Notes under the pieces: model-generated
Database searches by the model: none
The model's input: the letters and a program-made list of their open reading frames with translations, nothing else
Told to the model about the DNA's origin: nothing
Shown: piece by piece, positions 46,008 through 53,925 of the stretch
Position numbering within the stretch: the first letter of the stretch is position 1
Layout of the letters: every line of letters begins with the position of its first letter
Assembly: GCA_020636435.1 (NCBI GenBank)
Contig: JACJXX010000001.1
Location: 496,001 to 560,000, forward strand
DNA from: Lewinellaceae bacterium
Lineage (GTDB): Bacteria; Bacteroidota; Bacteroidia; Chitinophagales; Saprospiraceae
Reading direction: 5' to 3'
DNA: 64,000 nucleotides
Position numbers and translations under genes: made by a program

Positions 46008-47763
46008 ACTGCGCACCCTCACCCCCGTTCATATCGGCACCGGCGAAGAGCTGGCGCCCCTCGATTATGTGGCCCTGGCCAACCGCAACCGGTTTTACCG
46101 GGTCACTCAGGAGCAAATGTTGCGCTTTGTAACCGAAAACATAGGGCAGAAAGAGGGCCCCACCGCTTTTGCCAGATGGATCAGCGACCAATACCGGGGC
46201 ATGCGGGAGATTCGCGACAACCGCGCCCTTTCCGCTATGGCGGATGCGATCAATCCCTACGCTTTTTGCGAAGATCCGGAAGTGAAAAAGGAGAGGGAGT
46301 TTGAGCAATATCTGAACGAGCCGGGAAACGGCATTTTCAGCGCGCCGGTTGCCATCGACGAATTTACCCGGCGCAAGCACAGCGGCGCCCGGGCCATTCC
46401 CCTTGGGCGGGTGCGGGAAGCCATTAAGAACGGCAGCGGCCGGCCCCTGCTGCCCGGCTCTTCCATTAAAGGCGCCATTCGCACGGCCGTATTCTACCAC
46501 TTCCTTACGCAGCACACACAGAGCGCAAAAGTGGAACGCATCGTCCGCGATCAACTACAGGACAGCCGGCCCAAAAAAGAGCGCTTTGCCCTGCCGCTTA
46601 TCCATGAGGCGTTTTACTGCTCCACCCAAGACCTGCATTCCGGCAAGGTGAAAGCGGACGATGAAAAGATGGACCTCTTCAAGCTGGTCCGTTGTACCGA
46701 CGGGCATACTTTGGGAGAAGAACAAGCCCTGAGCCTGGCCAAGATCAACATCTACCTGGTCGAGAAAAAACAGAGCCGCGACCGGTCAAAATCATACTTC
46801 GAAGCGACCCAGCAACGGCAAACATCCTACGCCGAGATCATCAGCCCCGGCGCAGTCATCCAGGCGGAAATAGATTTCGACATCGATTTTCTGGTGCAGC
46901 TCAAGCCCCTGCTCAAAAACGGAGCGGTAACGGCCGGCGGCCAGTTGCACTGGATCAATGTTGAAGAGAAAGTCCGGCAATTGTTTGGCCTCCAATTGTC
47001 CGAACTGAGCCCCGCCAATAAAGAACAGCAAAAAGCCAAAGTGATCGCTCACCTTTACGATTGCCTGAAAGCCCTGAACCAGGCCCAGCTCAACGCCCAC
47101 CGCCAATGGCTGGAACACTTTGAGCAAAACGACAACCGGGATCAGTACACCAGCCGCATAAAAGCGGGATTCGCGCCGGTGTTCGCCCGCGATGACCAAA
47201 AACTGATGCACCTGGGCTACGCCACCGGCTTTGACGGCATGACCGGGTTGCTGTACTTTCTGGCGGATGAAAAACGCAAAGCCTTGTTCAAAGAAGTCAT
47301 GGCAAAGTTCAATCTGGGCAATAAACCGGGAAACAAAGGCAAATATGTGCCCAATCCGGACCGCTTTCCCAAATCTAAACGGCTGGTGGAACTGGCGGAG
47401 GTGATACAGCCCATGGGATGGGTGGAGTTGTTTGAGGAAGGAGCAAAAATGCCGGCGTTGGAAACGGCCACCTTAAGTGATGCGGTTTGGGTTGGCCAGC
47501 AGGAAGCAGCGCCCAGCGCGCCGGTTGAACCCGAATATTATGACAAGCCGGTCAATTATAAAAAACCGCCGGAATTGGATGCCGTCGTTATCAAGCCTGG
47601 CCGCCCCAATATCGTTAAAGTATATGTCACGCCCGGTTATTCTCCGGAGATGGAATTGATGGGGTATAACAATCCGATGGAAAAAGGCACCATCATCAAA
47701 GTGCAGACTACCTTTAATAAGAAGGTGAAGTTGGTGCAGATTGCTTTTCGGGGATTCAAATAG
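45997..47763 (+). CDS. csm5: Csm5, distal RAMP of type III-A effector, with C-terminal extension
   Basis: A 588-residue protein. IRLRTLTPVHIGTGEELAPLDY and LPGSSIKGAIRTAVFYHFL are Csm5 signatures, and the RAMP core runs to about residue 490 (QPMGWVELFEEG). It is longer than most Csm5 proteins: the last hundred or so residues, after a Pro/Ala-rich linker, form a separate beta-rich segment (IVKVYVTPGYSPEM...VQIAFRGFK) of unknown role. Csm5 caps the 3' end of the crRNA and recruits host nucleases for trimming. It overlaps csm4 by eleven bases. Confidence 0.9.
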   Translation: MRIRLRTLTPVHIGTGEELAPLDYVALANRNRFYRVTQEQMLRFVTENIGQKEGPTAFARWISDQYRGMREIRDNRALSAMADAINPYAFCEDPEVKKEREFEQYLNEPGNGIFSAPVAIDEFTRRKHSGARAIPLGRVREAIKNGSGRPLLPGSSIKGAIRTAVFYHFLTQHTQSAKVERIVRDQLQDSRPKKERFALPLIHEAFYCSTQDLHSGKVKADDEKMDLFKLVRCTDGHTLGEEQALSLAKINIYLVEKKQSRDRSKSYFEATQQRQTSYAEIISPGAVIQAEIDFDIDFLVQLKPLLKNGAVTAGGQLHWINVEEKVRQLFGLQLSELSPANKEQQKAKVIAHLYDCLKALNQAQLNAHRQWLEHFEQNDNRDQYTSRIKAGFAPVFARDDQKLMHLGYATGFDGMTGLLYFLADEKRKALFKEVMAKFNLGNKPGNKGKYVPNPDRFPKSKRLVELAEVIQPMGWVELFEEGAKMPALETATLSDAVWVGQQEAAPSAPVEPEYYDKPVNYKKPPELDAVVIKPGRPNIVKVYVTPGYSPEMELMGYNNPMEKGTIIKVQTTFNKKVKLVQIAFRGFK

Positions 47764-47772
47764 ATAATCGTT

Positions 47773-48438
47773 ATGCAAACCATCCACCACCTCCTCCAAA
47801 AAGGACAATTGGCGCTGGCTTTCCAGCTATTGCAGCATTTACTGGAAAGCAATACCCATCAGAAGGCGTTAGCTGCTTTGAAAACCGAATACAACCAATT
47901 GCAGGACGAACACCTCAAGGAGCTCATCGAATGGGAAGCCTATGTGGAGAGGCGGCAAGGCATTATTAATGAGCTCACTCAGCTAAGCCGGCATTTTCAA
48001 TTGACAGATACCGGGGAGTTGGGCAGCTGGGGAAAGCACGTCACGCCCATTCTGGCCATCACTTACGACCCTAAAGAGATGGAGAAACTGGAGGACTTCT
48101 TCGCAAAATTTGCCTTTACCCAGGTAGACGTTCGCACCTGGAATGAAAACCCAGGCTTTGACAACTACAAGATCATCGTTTTTGACAACACCGACCTGAT
48201 GGATGAGCAAGAGGCAGAACGGTCAAACTTGCGGATCAGCCAGGAAAACAAACGAAGCGACAGGATCATCCAGATGGATTATTGCGTCAGCCGTTCGGCT
48301 TGCTTTATCCTCCACTACGGCAACCAGTTCAGCTGGGTAAACGAAAACCGCGCCCGCGCCCACGCCGCCAACTCCAAATTCGCGCTTTACGCCCGCCTCA
48401 AGGAGTTGGTTGATTTCATCGAAGCATACCGGGTGTGA
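47773..48438 (+). CDS. EAD11-like domain protein in the csm operon, unassigned C-terminal domain
   Basis: A 221-residue protein, nine bases after csm5 and on the same transcript. Residues 1-75 match the pattern of effector-associated domain 11: an opening helix LLQKGQLALAFQLLQHLL, a helix with QLQDEHLKELIEWEAY, and a closing ERRQGIINELTQLSRHF. Residues about 95-221 alternate strand and helix (ILAITYD; VDVRTWNEN; YKIIVFDNTDL; CFILHYGNQFSW) like a Rossmann/TIR-like or receiver-like fold, but no catalytic motif is evident. EADs normally pair sensors with effectors by like-with-like contacts in conflict systems. Here it may link the Csm complex to an effector. No known Csm accessory resembles it. 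Function is unassigned. Confidence 0.65.
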   Translation: MQTIHHLLQKGQLALAFQLLQHLLESNTHQKALAALKTEYNQLQDEHLKELIEWEAYVERRQGIINELTQLSRHFQLTDTGELGSWGKHVTPILAITYDPKEMEKLEDFFAKFAFTQVDVRTWNENPGFDNYKIIVFDNTDLMDEQEAERSNLRISQENKRSDRIIQMDYCVSRSACFILHYGNQFSWVNENRARAHAANSKFALYARLKELVDFIEAYRV

Positions 48439-48695
48439 GGAAAGGAGGAAACAAGTTCTTTGACATAATGGTATGATATAGGGTTCCTGCTTCGGGAAGC
48501 ACACAGCATGGCGGCCCCATCAGCAGGGTGATCGTCAAAAACAGAGCATTTACGTTCAGGAAGCGACACCTCTTTGCTCAGGCAGGCCACTTTGGGGAGG
48601 CGTCACTTCAGGAAGGCCCCTGCCCGGCCGCCAACAATGAAGCCATTCAGCTATGCGAATCCATAATATCCGTGTCATCCGCGTTCCATCACCCG
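48439..48695. other. gap between convergent csm operon and cas1
   Basis: No gene is seen. It holds a copy of the dispersed ATCCGTGTCATCCGCGTTCC motif at about 48668-48690, in the orientation opposite to the minisatellite at 36745. Confidence 0.5.
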
Positions 48696-49712
48696 CTACG
48701 CCATTGCTTTGACCTTTATCGCAATGCCGTCCGTTTCCCGAAGCAACGACTGCGCCAGGCTGCTGGCTCTTCTCCGAATGTACTGCTCCTCGGTGAGGCG
48801 CAGGCCGTCGCGCGGCTTTCGCTTTTCCTCGTATGCCTTCTTCAGCCGGGCGACGAGCCGCTGCTTGCCTTCGGTGGTGATGCGGATGCCTTTATCCGGC
48901 CCGGCGCGGTAGTGGATTTGGGAAATCTTTTTACGGGAAAACAGCCGGTACACGCAGGCAATGGTTGTCACCCGGAACGGTTCTATGAAGTCGTATACCA
49001 TGCTTTTGAAGCGGTAGCCGTCGCGGTGCATGAAGCCCAGGTAGGGGTTGAGGCCTGCTGTGAGCAGGGCTTTTTCCACCCGGCTGTACAGGATGGCATA
49101 AGCATAGTTGAGGAATGAATTGAAAGGGTCCTGCGCCGGGCGGAGGCCGCGGCGGACGAAGCGGTAGCGCTCCGGAAGCGACTGCCCGATCATTAGGTAG
49201 AAGATGCGGCCCGCGCTGCCCTCGATGCCCCGGAAGGTGGCGGCGGAAGGCGGGCTGGCAAGCAGCTTTTCCTGCAGGGCCTGGTGGCGCTGTAGCCTGG
49301 GCGCCCAGCGTTCTTTTTGAGCGGCAGGCTGGTGTTGGAGCAATTTCTCCATAAAGCCGTGCTGCTGTTGCAGCTTTTCGGCGATCCACCCTCTGGCGTA
49401 CTCCAGCCCGGCGGGCCGGCAGCTAACCAGCGCCTGCGCCTTCTGTATCTGGCTGGTGCTGCTTGGCTCGTGCGAGCAGAACCGCCCGACGGGGAAGCCG
49501 AAATGGTCGGTGACCAGCAAGCTGATGTCGTATTCCATGGCGAGCAGCACCGCGTCGATGGAGACAGAGGTGCCCTTTTGCAGAAAAATCCGGCGGACCT
49601 GCTGGGCGGAGAAGGCTTCCTTTTGCACCTTGCCCTCCCGGGCGTAGGTAACCTGCAGCAATCCGTCTTTGACTCTGAGGCGGGCCCCATAACTATTGAG
49701 ATGTAATTCCAT
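48696..49712 (-). CDS. cas1: Cas1 integrase
   Basis: A 338-residue CRISPR adaptation nuclease. The N-terminal beta domain starts MELHLNSYGARLRVKDG. The catalytic helical domain has the conserved Glu in GIEGSAGRIFY, then DPFNSFLNYAYAIL, His in LGFMHRDGYRF and Asp in SMVYDFIEPFR. Start chosen at 49712; the frame is open upstream but that part has no Cas1 similarity. It is antisense to the csm operon and divergent from array 1. cas2 is 3.8 kb away on the other strand, which is unusual. Confidence 0.94.
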   Translation of the reverse strand: MELHLNSYGARLRVKDGLLQVTYAREGKVQKEAFSAQQVRRIFLQKGTSVSIDAVLLAMEYDISLLVTDHFGFPVGRFCSHEPSSTSQIQKAQALVSCRPAGLEYARGWIAEKLQQQHGFMEKLLQHQPAAQKERWAPRLQRHQALQEKLLASPPSAATFRGIEGSAGRIFYLMIGQSLPERYRFVRRGLRPAQDPFNSFLNYAYAILYSRVEKALLTAGLNPYLGFMHRDGYRFKSMVYDFIEPFRVTTIACVYRLFSRKKISQIHYRAGPDKGIRITTEGKQRLVARLKKAYEEKRKPRDGLRLTEEQYIRRRASSLAQSLLRETDGIAIKVKAMA

Positions 49713-50345
49713 TGTGAGGTTGTTTTTCGTTTGAAAACGCGGCCCTCTTCCCTCCATGGAGAGTAGAAAAGGGTTGTAGTTTTCCCGGTTAATCAATGTT
49801 TTACCATCAGGCAACTGATAAGGCAGTTGCCAACAAATTTGAAAACATGAGGGATTGAGGCATGCAAAAGGCACGCCAGGCATAGTTTAAGGGAGCGATT
49901 GGATTGGCAGAGTTTTAGGCAAGTTCATGGGGTAGCGCCGCTTTGCATGCAGGCGGCTGAAGGGGTAGCGTTTGGGAGTTGCTTTCCGGCAGGTCGTTTT
50001 TGCGTTTTGTTAAGCGTACGCGCTGTTTTTATGTAAAGTTGTCAATAGAACGCTCAAAAAACAGGAATAGTTGCCTTAAAAAGTTGTGTTTTTTAAAATT
50101 TTATTTTGAGTATATTTATTTTGCCCTCGTTGTCCCTGCCGCCACTTTTTGACATTGCTTGCCTCATTTCAGCCTAATTTATTGGAAACCAAATTTTTAC
50201 AACTGGACAAGTTTTTCTAGCCCTCATCGCTTTAGCTCCAGGAATACCCTTTTTTCTTCATTTTCTTAACAAAACCTTAACATTTACCGCGCTCGGTTTT
50301 TGGATTGAATTCCGCATCTTTATTGGGTCGCATTATTTTTTTGGC
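49713..50345. other. AT-rich leader region between cas1 and array 1
   Basis: A 633-base gap with no convincing gene. Its right half is very AT-rich (AAAATTTTATTTTGAGTATA near 50095) and directly precedes the first repeat, so it is the expected leader of array 1 and also contains the cas1 promoter on the minus strand. Confidence 0.6.
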
Positions 50346-50675
50346 CTTGGTGAGTTATGCACTTTTAGTTAGCACTGCGACCAGTCCGCTCAAGGCCGGG
50401 CCCACAGTATTTGCAGCCAGCTTGGTGAGTTATGCACTTTTAGTTAGCACTGCGACCTGCTCTGTACCAAGTGTCCAATTCTGCGTTAGTACGCTTGGTG
50501 AGTTATGCACTTTTAGTTAGCACTGCGACCAGGCCGTCATCCACCGAGTAGAAGGTCCCTTGAGGGCCTTGGTGAGTTATGCACTTTTAGTTAGCACTGC
50601 GACGCGGCTTTCACCGCGTATTGATACTGGTCGCGAAGTCTTGGTGAGTTATGCACTTTTAGTTAGCACTGCGAT
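50346..50675 (+). CRISPR. CRISPR array 1, 36-bp repeat
   Basis: Five repeats begin CTTGGTGAGTTATGC and end GTTAGCACTGCGAC, at 50346, 50421, 50494, 50568 and 50640, with four spacers of 39, 37, 38 and 36 bases. The last repeat ends in T instead of C and is followed by a multi-hairpin element. The AT-rich flank on the left is taken as the leader, so the right end is the old end. Spacer origin cannot be told without searching. Confidence 0.97.
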
Positions 50676-50873
50676 CCCGCTTAAGCCTCACTAAACTCGC
50701 CGCTTTTAGAGGACCCAGAAAGGCGAGTTAAGTTCGGCTAGAAAGCGGGACTGCCTTTCAGGCAGCTTATGCATGTTTGTAAAGAAAAAGTTGAGAGCGA
50801 CGTTAAGGAGCTCGAAATCCCGTCATTTAGCGAAGTAGGCGAGGAAACGAGCCGTTACGCAGCTTTGACGGGA
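50676..50873 (+). mobile_element. multi-hairpin element, array 1 copy 1 (198 bp)
   Basis: Bounded by TCCCGCTT (the T being 50675) and GACGGGA. Internal pairs include CCCGCTT/AAGCGGG, AACTCGCC/GGCGAGTT, a CTGCC/GGCAG hairpin, and TCCCGTCA/TGACGGGA. It lies exactly between a full repeat and a repeat lacking only its first four bases, that is, in a spacer position. Confidence 0.8.
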
Positions 50874-50905
50874 GTGAGTTATGCACTTTTAGTTAGCACT
50901 GCGAT
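50874..50905 (+). repeat. CRISPR repeat of array 1 type, 5'-truncated by four bases
   Basis: It is identical to the array 1 repeat from GTGAGTTATGCAC through CACTGCGA, with a terminal T, between two copies of the multi-hairpin element. Confidence 0.95.
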
Positions 50906-51158
50906 CCCGCTTAAGCCTCACTAAACTCGCCGCTTTTAGAGGACCCGGAAAGGCGAGTTAAGTTCGGCTAGAAAGCGGGCCCTTCTATGCATCAGGGGAC
51001 AACTGCCTTGCAGGCAGCTTATGCATGTTTGTAAAGAAAAAGTTGAGAGCGACGTTAAGGAGCTCGAAATCCCGTCATTTAGTGAAGTAGGCGAGTGCAA
51101 CGAGCCGTTACGCTTTGCGCGCCGTAGCTTTACGCGAAGGCGTGGAGCTTTGACGGGA
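50906..51158 (+). mobile_element. multi-hairpin element, array 1 copy 2 (253 bp) with nested insertions
   Basis: Same ends and internal order as copy 1. It is 55 bases longer because of a 23-base insert near 50980-51003 (CCCTTCTATGCATCAGGGG type) and a 32-base insert at 51114-51145 with core CCGTAGCTTTACGCGAAGGC. The latter resembles the 32-base insert in the tRNA-Ser pseudogene. Confidence 0.8.
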
Positions 51159-51246
51159 GTGAGTTATGCACTTGCCCGCATCCACCGGATGCCAGGGCAT
51201 CCCTGGCAAATGCCCGGTGGGCATTTCGTCGGGATTTAGTTAGCAC
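51159..51246 (+). repeat. CRISPR repeat interrupted by a 62-bp palindromic insertion
   Basis: GTGAGTTATGCACTT (51159-51173) and TTAGTTAGCAC (51236-51246) join into a perfect array 1 repeat when 51174-51235 is removed. The insert begins GCCCGCATCC, ends CGTCGGGAT, and contains GCATCC/GGATGC and GCCAGGG/CCCTGGC hairpins. The last six repeat bases are absent. Confidence 0.9.
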
Positions 51247-51247
51247 G

Positions 51248-51619
51248 TTGCCGCATTACCCCCTTTGCGAAAGGAGTCGTTGTGATGAGAAGTTTGAGCA
51301 TTGCATTCAGTATATCCTTTATGCATTGGAAGACGGAATGTATGAATGTTTGAGTTGCCCGCCTGGCATTCCTTTTGTAACTTTGAAGAAAGGAGAGATC
51401 TGGTATATCGGGCACACCTGCCAGGATGATAATGACCGCCATTCCAGAGCTTTCCGGCAAGAACATAATGTCTGGCTGTATACTAATTATGTAGGGCCAA
51501 AGGAGGAATGCCACAAAATCGAGCTTAAACTCATCCGGGGTTATAAATACCTGCCCGAGAGTCAAAAACCAGAGGCCAAATTATTCCTCCCTCCCTACAA
51601 TCGCACCGATAAAAACTAA
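51248..51619 (+). CDS. hypothetical protein, possibly a GIY-YIG-like domain remnant
   Basis: Open for 123 codons from a TTG just after the broken CRISPR repeat; the true start is uncertain and the N-terminus may have been lost at that junction. GEIWYIGHTCQDD followed by Arg-containing SRAFRQEHNVW, then HKIELKLIRGYKYLPESQ and a closing PPYNRT, is reminiscent of GIY-YIG/T5orf172-type nucleases, with Glu in the KIELKLI helix. It ends four bases before the next gene. The assignment is tentative. Confidence 0.4.
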   Translation: MPHYPLCERSRCDEKFEHCIQYILYALEDGMYECLSCPPGIPFVTLKKGEIWYIGHTCQDDNDRHSRAFRQEHNVWLYTNYVGPKEECHKIELKLIRGYKYLPESQKPEAKLFLPPYNRTDKN

Positions 51620-51623
51620 GATT

Positions 51624-52091
51624 ATGAAACAAACCGACCTCTTCTTCTCCCAGGTCATAGACCTCCAACACCACACCCTGCCCGCCCACATCATGGACGC
51701 CCTTCACGCCGTCTACTCCGCCTGCCGGGCTATCAACCAGCCCCAAAAATACGGCCCGGCCATCAAGGTGATTATTATTGACGCCATACATCAGGATTAC
51801 GACAGTAAATTCCACCAGCCTGCCATGGATTACGATCCCGTAAAAAAGGTTTTGGAAGCAGCGGTAAAGGTAGACCTGGAAAAGGTGCTGGGGAGTACCT
51901 TCCCGGAAGCGGTGGAGTACTACAAAGAGCTGATCTTCCAGGTTTTGGATCAGGCCAGGGCCAGGCTTCGGCGCGAGTTCAGCGTTCGACTGAACTCACG
52001 CCGAAGCCGGCCGGTGGAGGATTACAACTTCGAGCAGTTGAAGCGAGACCTGCAGGGAGCGATCCGGGAAGAGGCTGGGGTTTTGGAGTAA
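51624..52091 (+). CDS. hypothetical protein with an in-frame palindrome
   Basis: A 155-residue unknown, mostly helical protein starting MKQTDLFFSQVIDLQHHTLP. It has no signal or membrane segment and no family I recognise. Bases 51966-52007 are a near-perfect inverted repeat (CTTCGGCGCGAGTTCAG against CTGAACTCACGCCGAAG, seven-base loop) that reads in frame as LRREFSVRLNSRRSR. It may be a palindromic element that became coding sequence. It lies four bases after the preceding frame and between the two arrays. Confidence 0.5.
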   Translation: MKQTDLFFSQVIDLQHHTLPAHIMDALHAVYSACRAINQPQKYGPAIKVIIIDAIHQDYDSKFHQPAMDYDPVKKVLEAAVKVDLEKVLGSTFPEAVEYYKELIFQVLDQARARLRREFSVRLNSRRSRPVEDYNFEQLKRDLQGAIREEAGVLE

Positions 52092-53392
52092 GTGCCCGGC
52101 ACCACGGGCTACTCTATGCACACAACTTTTTTGACTTGGGTACCTGCCTGAAAATTGATGTAGAAGGGACGGCTCCTTGGCTTTGGGACTCCCCCAACCC
52201 CCATGCGCATCAGGTTTGTGTGTTAAGATCGTGCTTGAGCGGGCTTCCCGGCTGTGGGAACTCCCCCAAACCCCCTCTTAAGCTCCACAGGGGCTCAGAG
52301 GAAGAGGGGGCTTTGCCAGGCAGTGGCTTCCCGGCGGGGCTGGCGCTGGGCGTCCCCCCCCTCTCTTCCCGCTGCTCCTGATAGAACTTAAGAGAGGGGG
52401 TGCCCTCGCCACAAGCGAGGGCGGGGGTGAGTTCATGAAGCCAGCCAGGCCTACCCCTGAAAACGCCTTTTCCATGAATTCATCCACTAATTTCCCTCCC
52501 CAAAACGCAACCAAACATTGCCCCCTGCGTAAAATGAGGTATTCGTTTTCATGAAATGCTTATAATTTGGTGGATAGCGGCCAGTTGCACCCCCCTCCCA
52601 AAAACTTGCTGAAAGGCAAACGGCTGCTATCCCACCGTTTGGCTGCCTCTTTAGTGGCGGACAAGTTCGGAGTTCGATTGTTCGAAGTTCGATTGTTCGA
52701 TTGTTCGAAGTTCGATTGTTCGCTTGTTCGAAGTTCGATTGTTCGAAGTTCGATTGTTCGGAGTTCAATTGACTGGCCTTATGCGGGTAGTTCAGTATTA
52801 CAGTGTGTCAGGGCACATCGGCCTGCAAATGTTCCGTAGCATGGTTCAGCCATAGCCTCATGCTTGCACCGGGGCCGGCGGCAAAGCGACCATCAATCCA
52901 ACAATCAGCCATTTAGCAATACAGCCATTTAACCATACAGCCATTTAACCATAACCTGGCGAAGCCAGAACCAAGTGTTCTTAAACCGCAAAACCGAAAC
53001 ACCGCAAAACCGAAACACCGCAAAACCGCGAAACCGCAAAACCGAAACACCGCAGAACCGCGAAACCGCAACACCGCAACACCGCGAAACCGCAGAACCG
53101 AAACACCGCAAAACTCAAAATGTAAAAGGAGGCTCGGCTAGGGCGGCTCTTATGGGGCTGCCTAAGTAGAGCCACTTTTACATTTGAAATTTAAAGTTTT
53201 GCATTTTGCGGTTTCAAAGCCCGTGGATACTGGGTTCCAGCCATCTCACAGGAAATTCTTGCCATTTTTTGACAGAAAATAATGATTAACGGAATAAAAC
53301 CATTTAACCACACAGCCATTTAACCATCCAGCCATCCAACCATAAAACCATTTAACCATCTAACCATAAAACCATTTAACCATCCACCCATT
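52092..53392. repeat. gene-free repeat-rich region
   Basis: Contents in order: inverted CCCCCTCTTAAG/CTTAAGAGAGGGGG pair (about 52272-52402); tandem GTTCGAAGTTCGATT units (52667-52770); CCATTTAACCATA units (52910-52952); CCGCAAAACCGAAACA units (52983-53115), related to those at 33797; and more CCATTTAACCAT units (53300-53386). Reading frames here are repeat-derived. Confidence 0.75.
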
Positions 53393-53449
53393 GGCCAGGC
53401 CTTCGGATCCGGCAGCGGCCGATCGGGCGATGACTTCGCCCGCATTGTC

Positions 53450-53518
53450 ATGGTCATGATGGTCTGCATTACCATCGGCTACGTGGCCCGCCTGTACTTC
53501 ACCCACGGTTCCGACTGA
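53450..53518 (+). CDS. possible tiny membrane peptide coupled to cas2
   Basis: A frame ending in TGA at 53516-53518 overlaps the cas2 ATG by one base. From the ATG at 53450 it encodes 22 residues (MVMMVCITIGYVARLYFTHG...), a single hydrophobic helix. The frame is open at least 30 codons further upstream (GSGSGRSGDDFARIV) without an ATG. It may be the tail of a truncated gene that now couples translation to cas2, or chance. Confidence 0.25.
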   Translation: MVMMVCITIGYVARLYFTHGSD

Positions 53519-53823
53519 TGGCCAGCTACTTCATCAGCTACGACATCGGCGACGATCGGCTGCGCGAAAAGGTGGCCGCCCTGTTGCAACGCGAGGGCTG
53601 CACCCGGGTGCAGAAGTCCGTCTTTTTCGCGCCGAAGTTTGCCATCAAAGAGCTGCGGGCCCTGCAGGCGGGCCTGCACGCTCTGGCCAACGGAAAGCTG
53701 GAAGAAAACGACAGCATCCTCTGCGTGCCGGTCTCCCGGCAGCACCTCCCCGGCCTGCTCTGGGAGGGCGAGTCACCGGGCCTGGAAGGCTCCCTGAAAG
53801 ACCGTTTTCATATTTTGATCTGA
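53518..53823 (+). CDS. cas2: Cas2 adaptation protein
   Basis: A 101-residue ferredoxin-fold protein. YFISYDIGDDRLREKVAALL carries the first-strand Asp, followed by GCTRVQKSVFFA, the conserved dimer-strand region, and DSILCVPVSRQHL. It partners Cas1 in spacer integration. It sits 102 bases before array 2 on the same strand, whereas cas1 lies 3.8 kb upstream in opposite orientation beside array 1. Confidence 0.92.
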   Translation: MASYFISYDIGDDRLREKVAALLQREGCTRVQKSVFFAPKFAIKELRALQAGLHALANGKLEENDSILCVPVSRQHLPGLLWEGESPGLEGSLKDRFHILI

Positions 53824-53925
53824 GGACTGGATTTATTCCCATTTTTGGCGTATCTTGCTGCCACCTCCTGAGAAGTTGTTTGAACGCGTTGATTATTAGG
53901 GAATAAGATATTATAAGTTGAACGC

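Noticed and set aside
41444..47763. Type III-B or III-D assignment
   Set aside because: Small subunit, RAMP order and sequence motifs match csm1-csm5 of III-A; no Cmr1 or Cmr6-like gene is present.
50305..50520. 71-codon frame with repeated SYALLVSTAT
   Set aside because: It is translation of CRISPR repeats.
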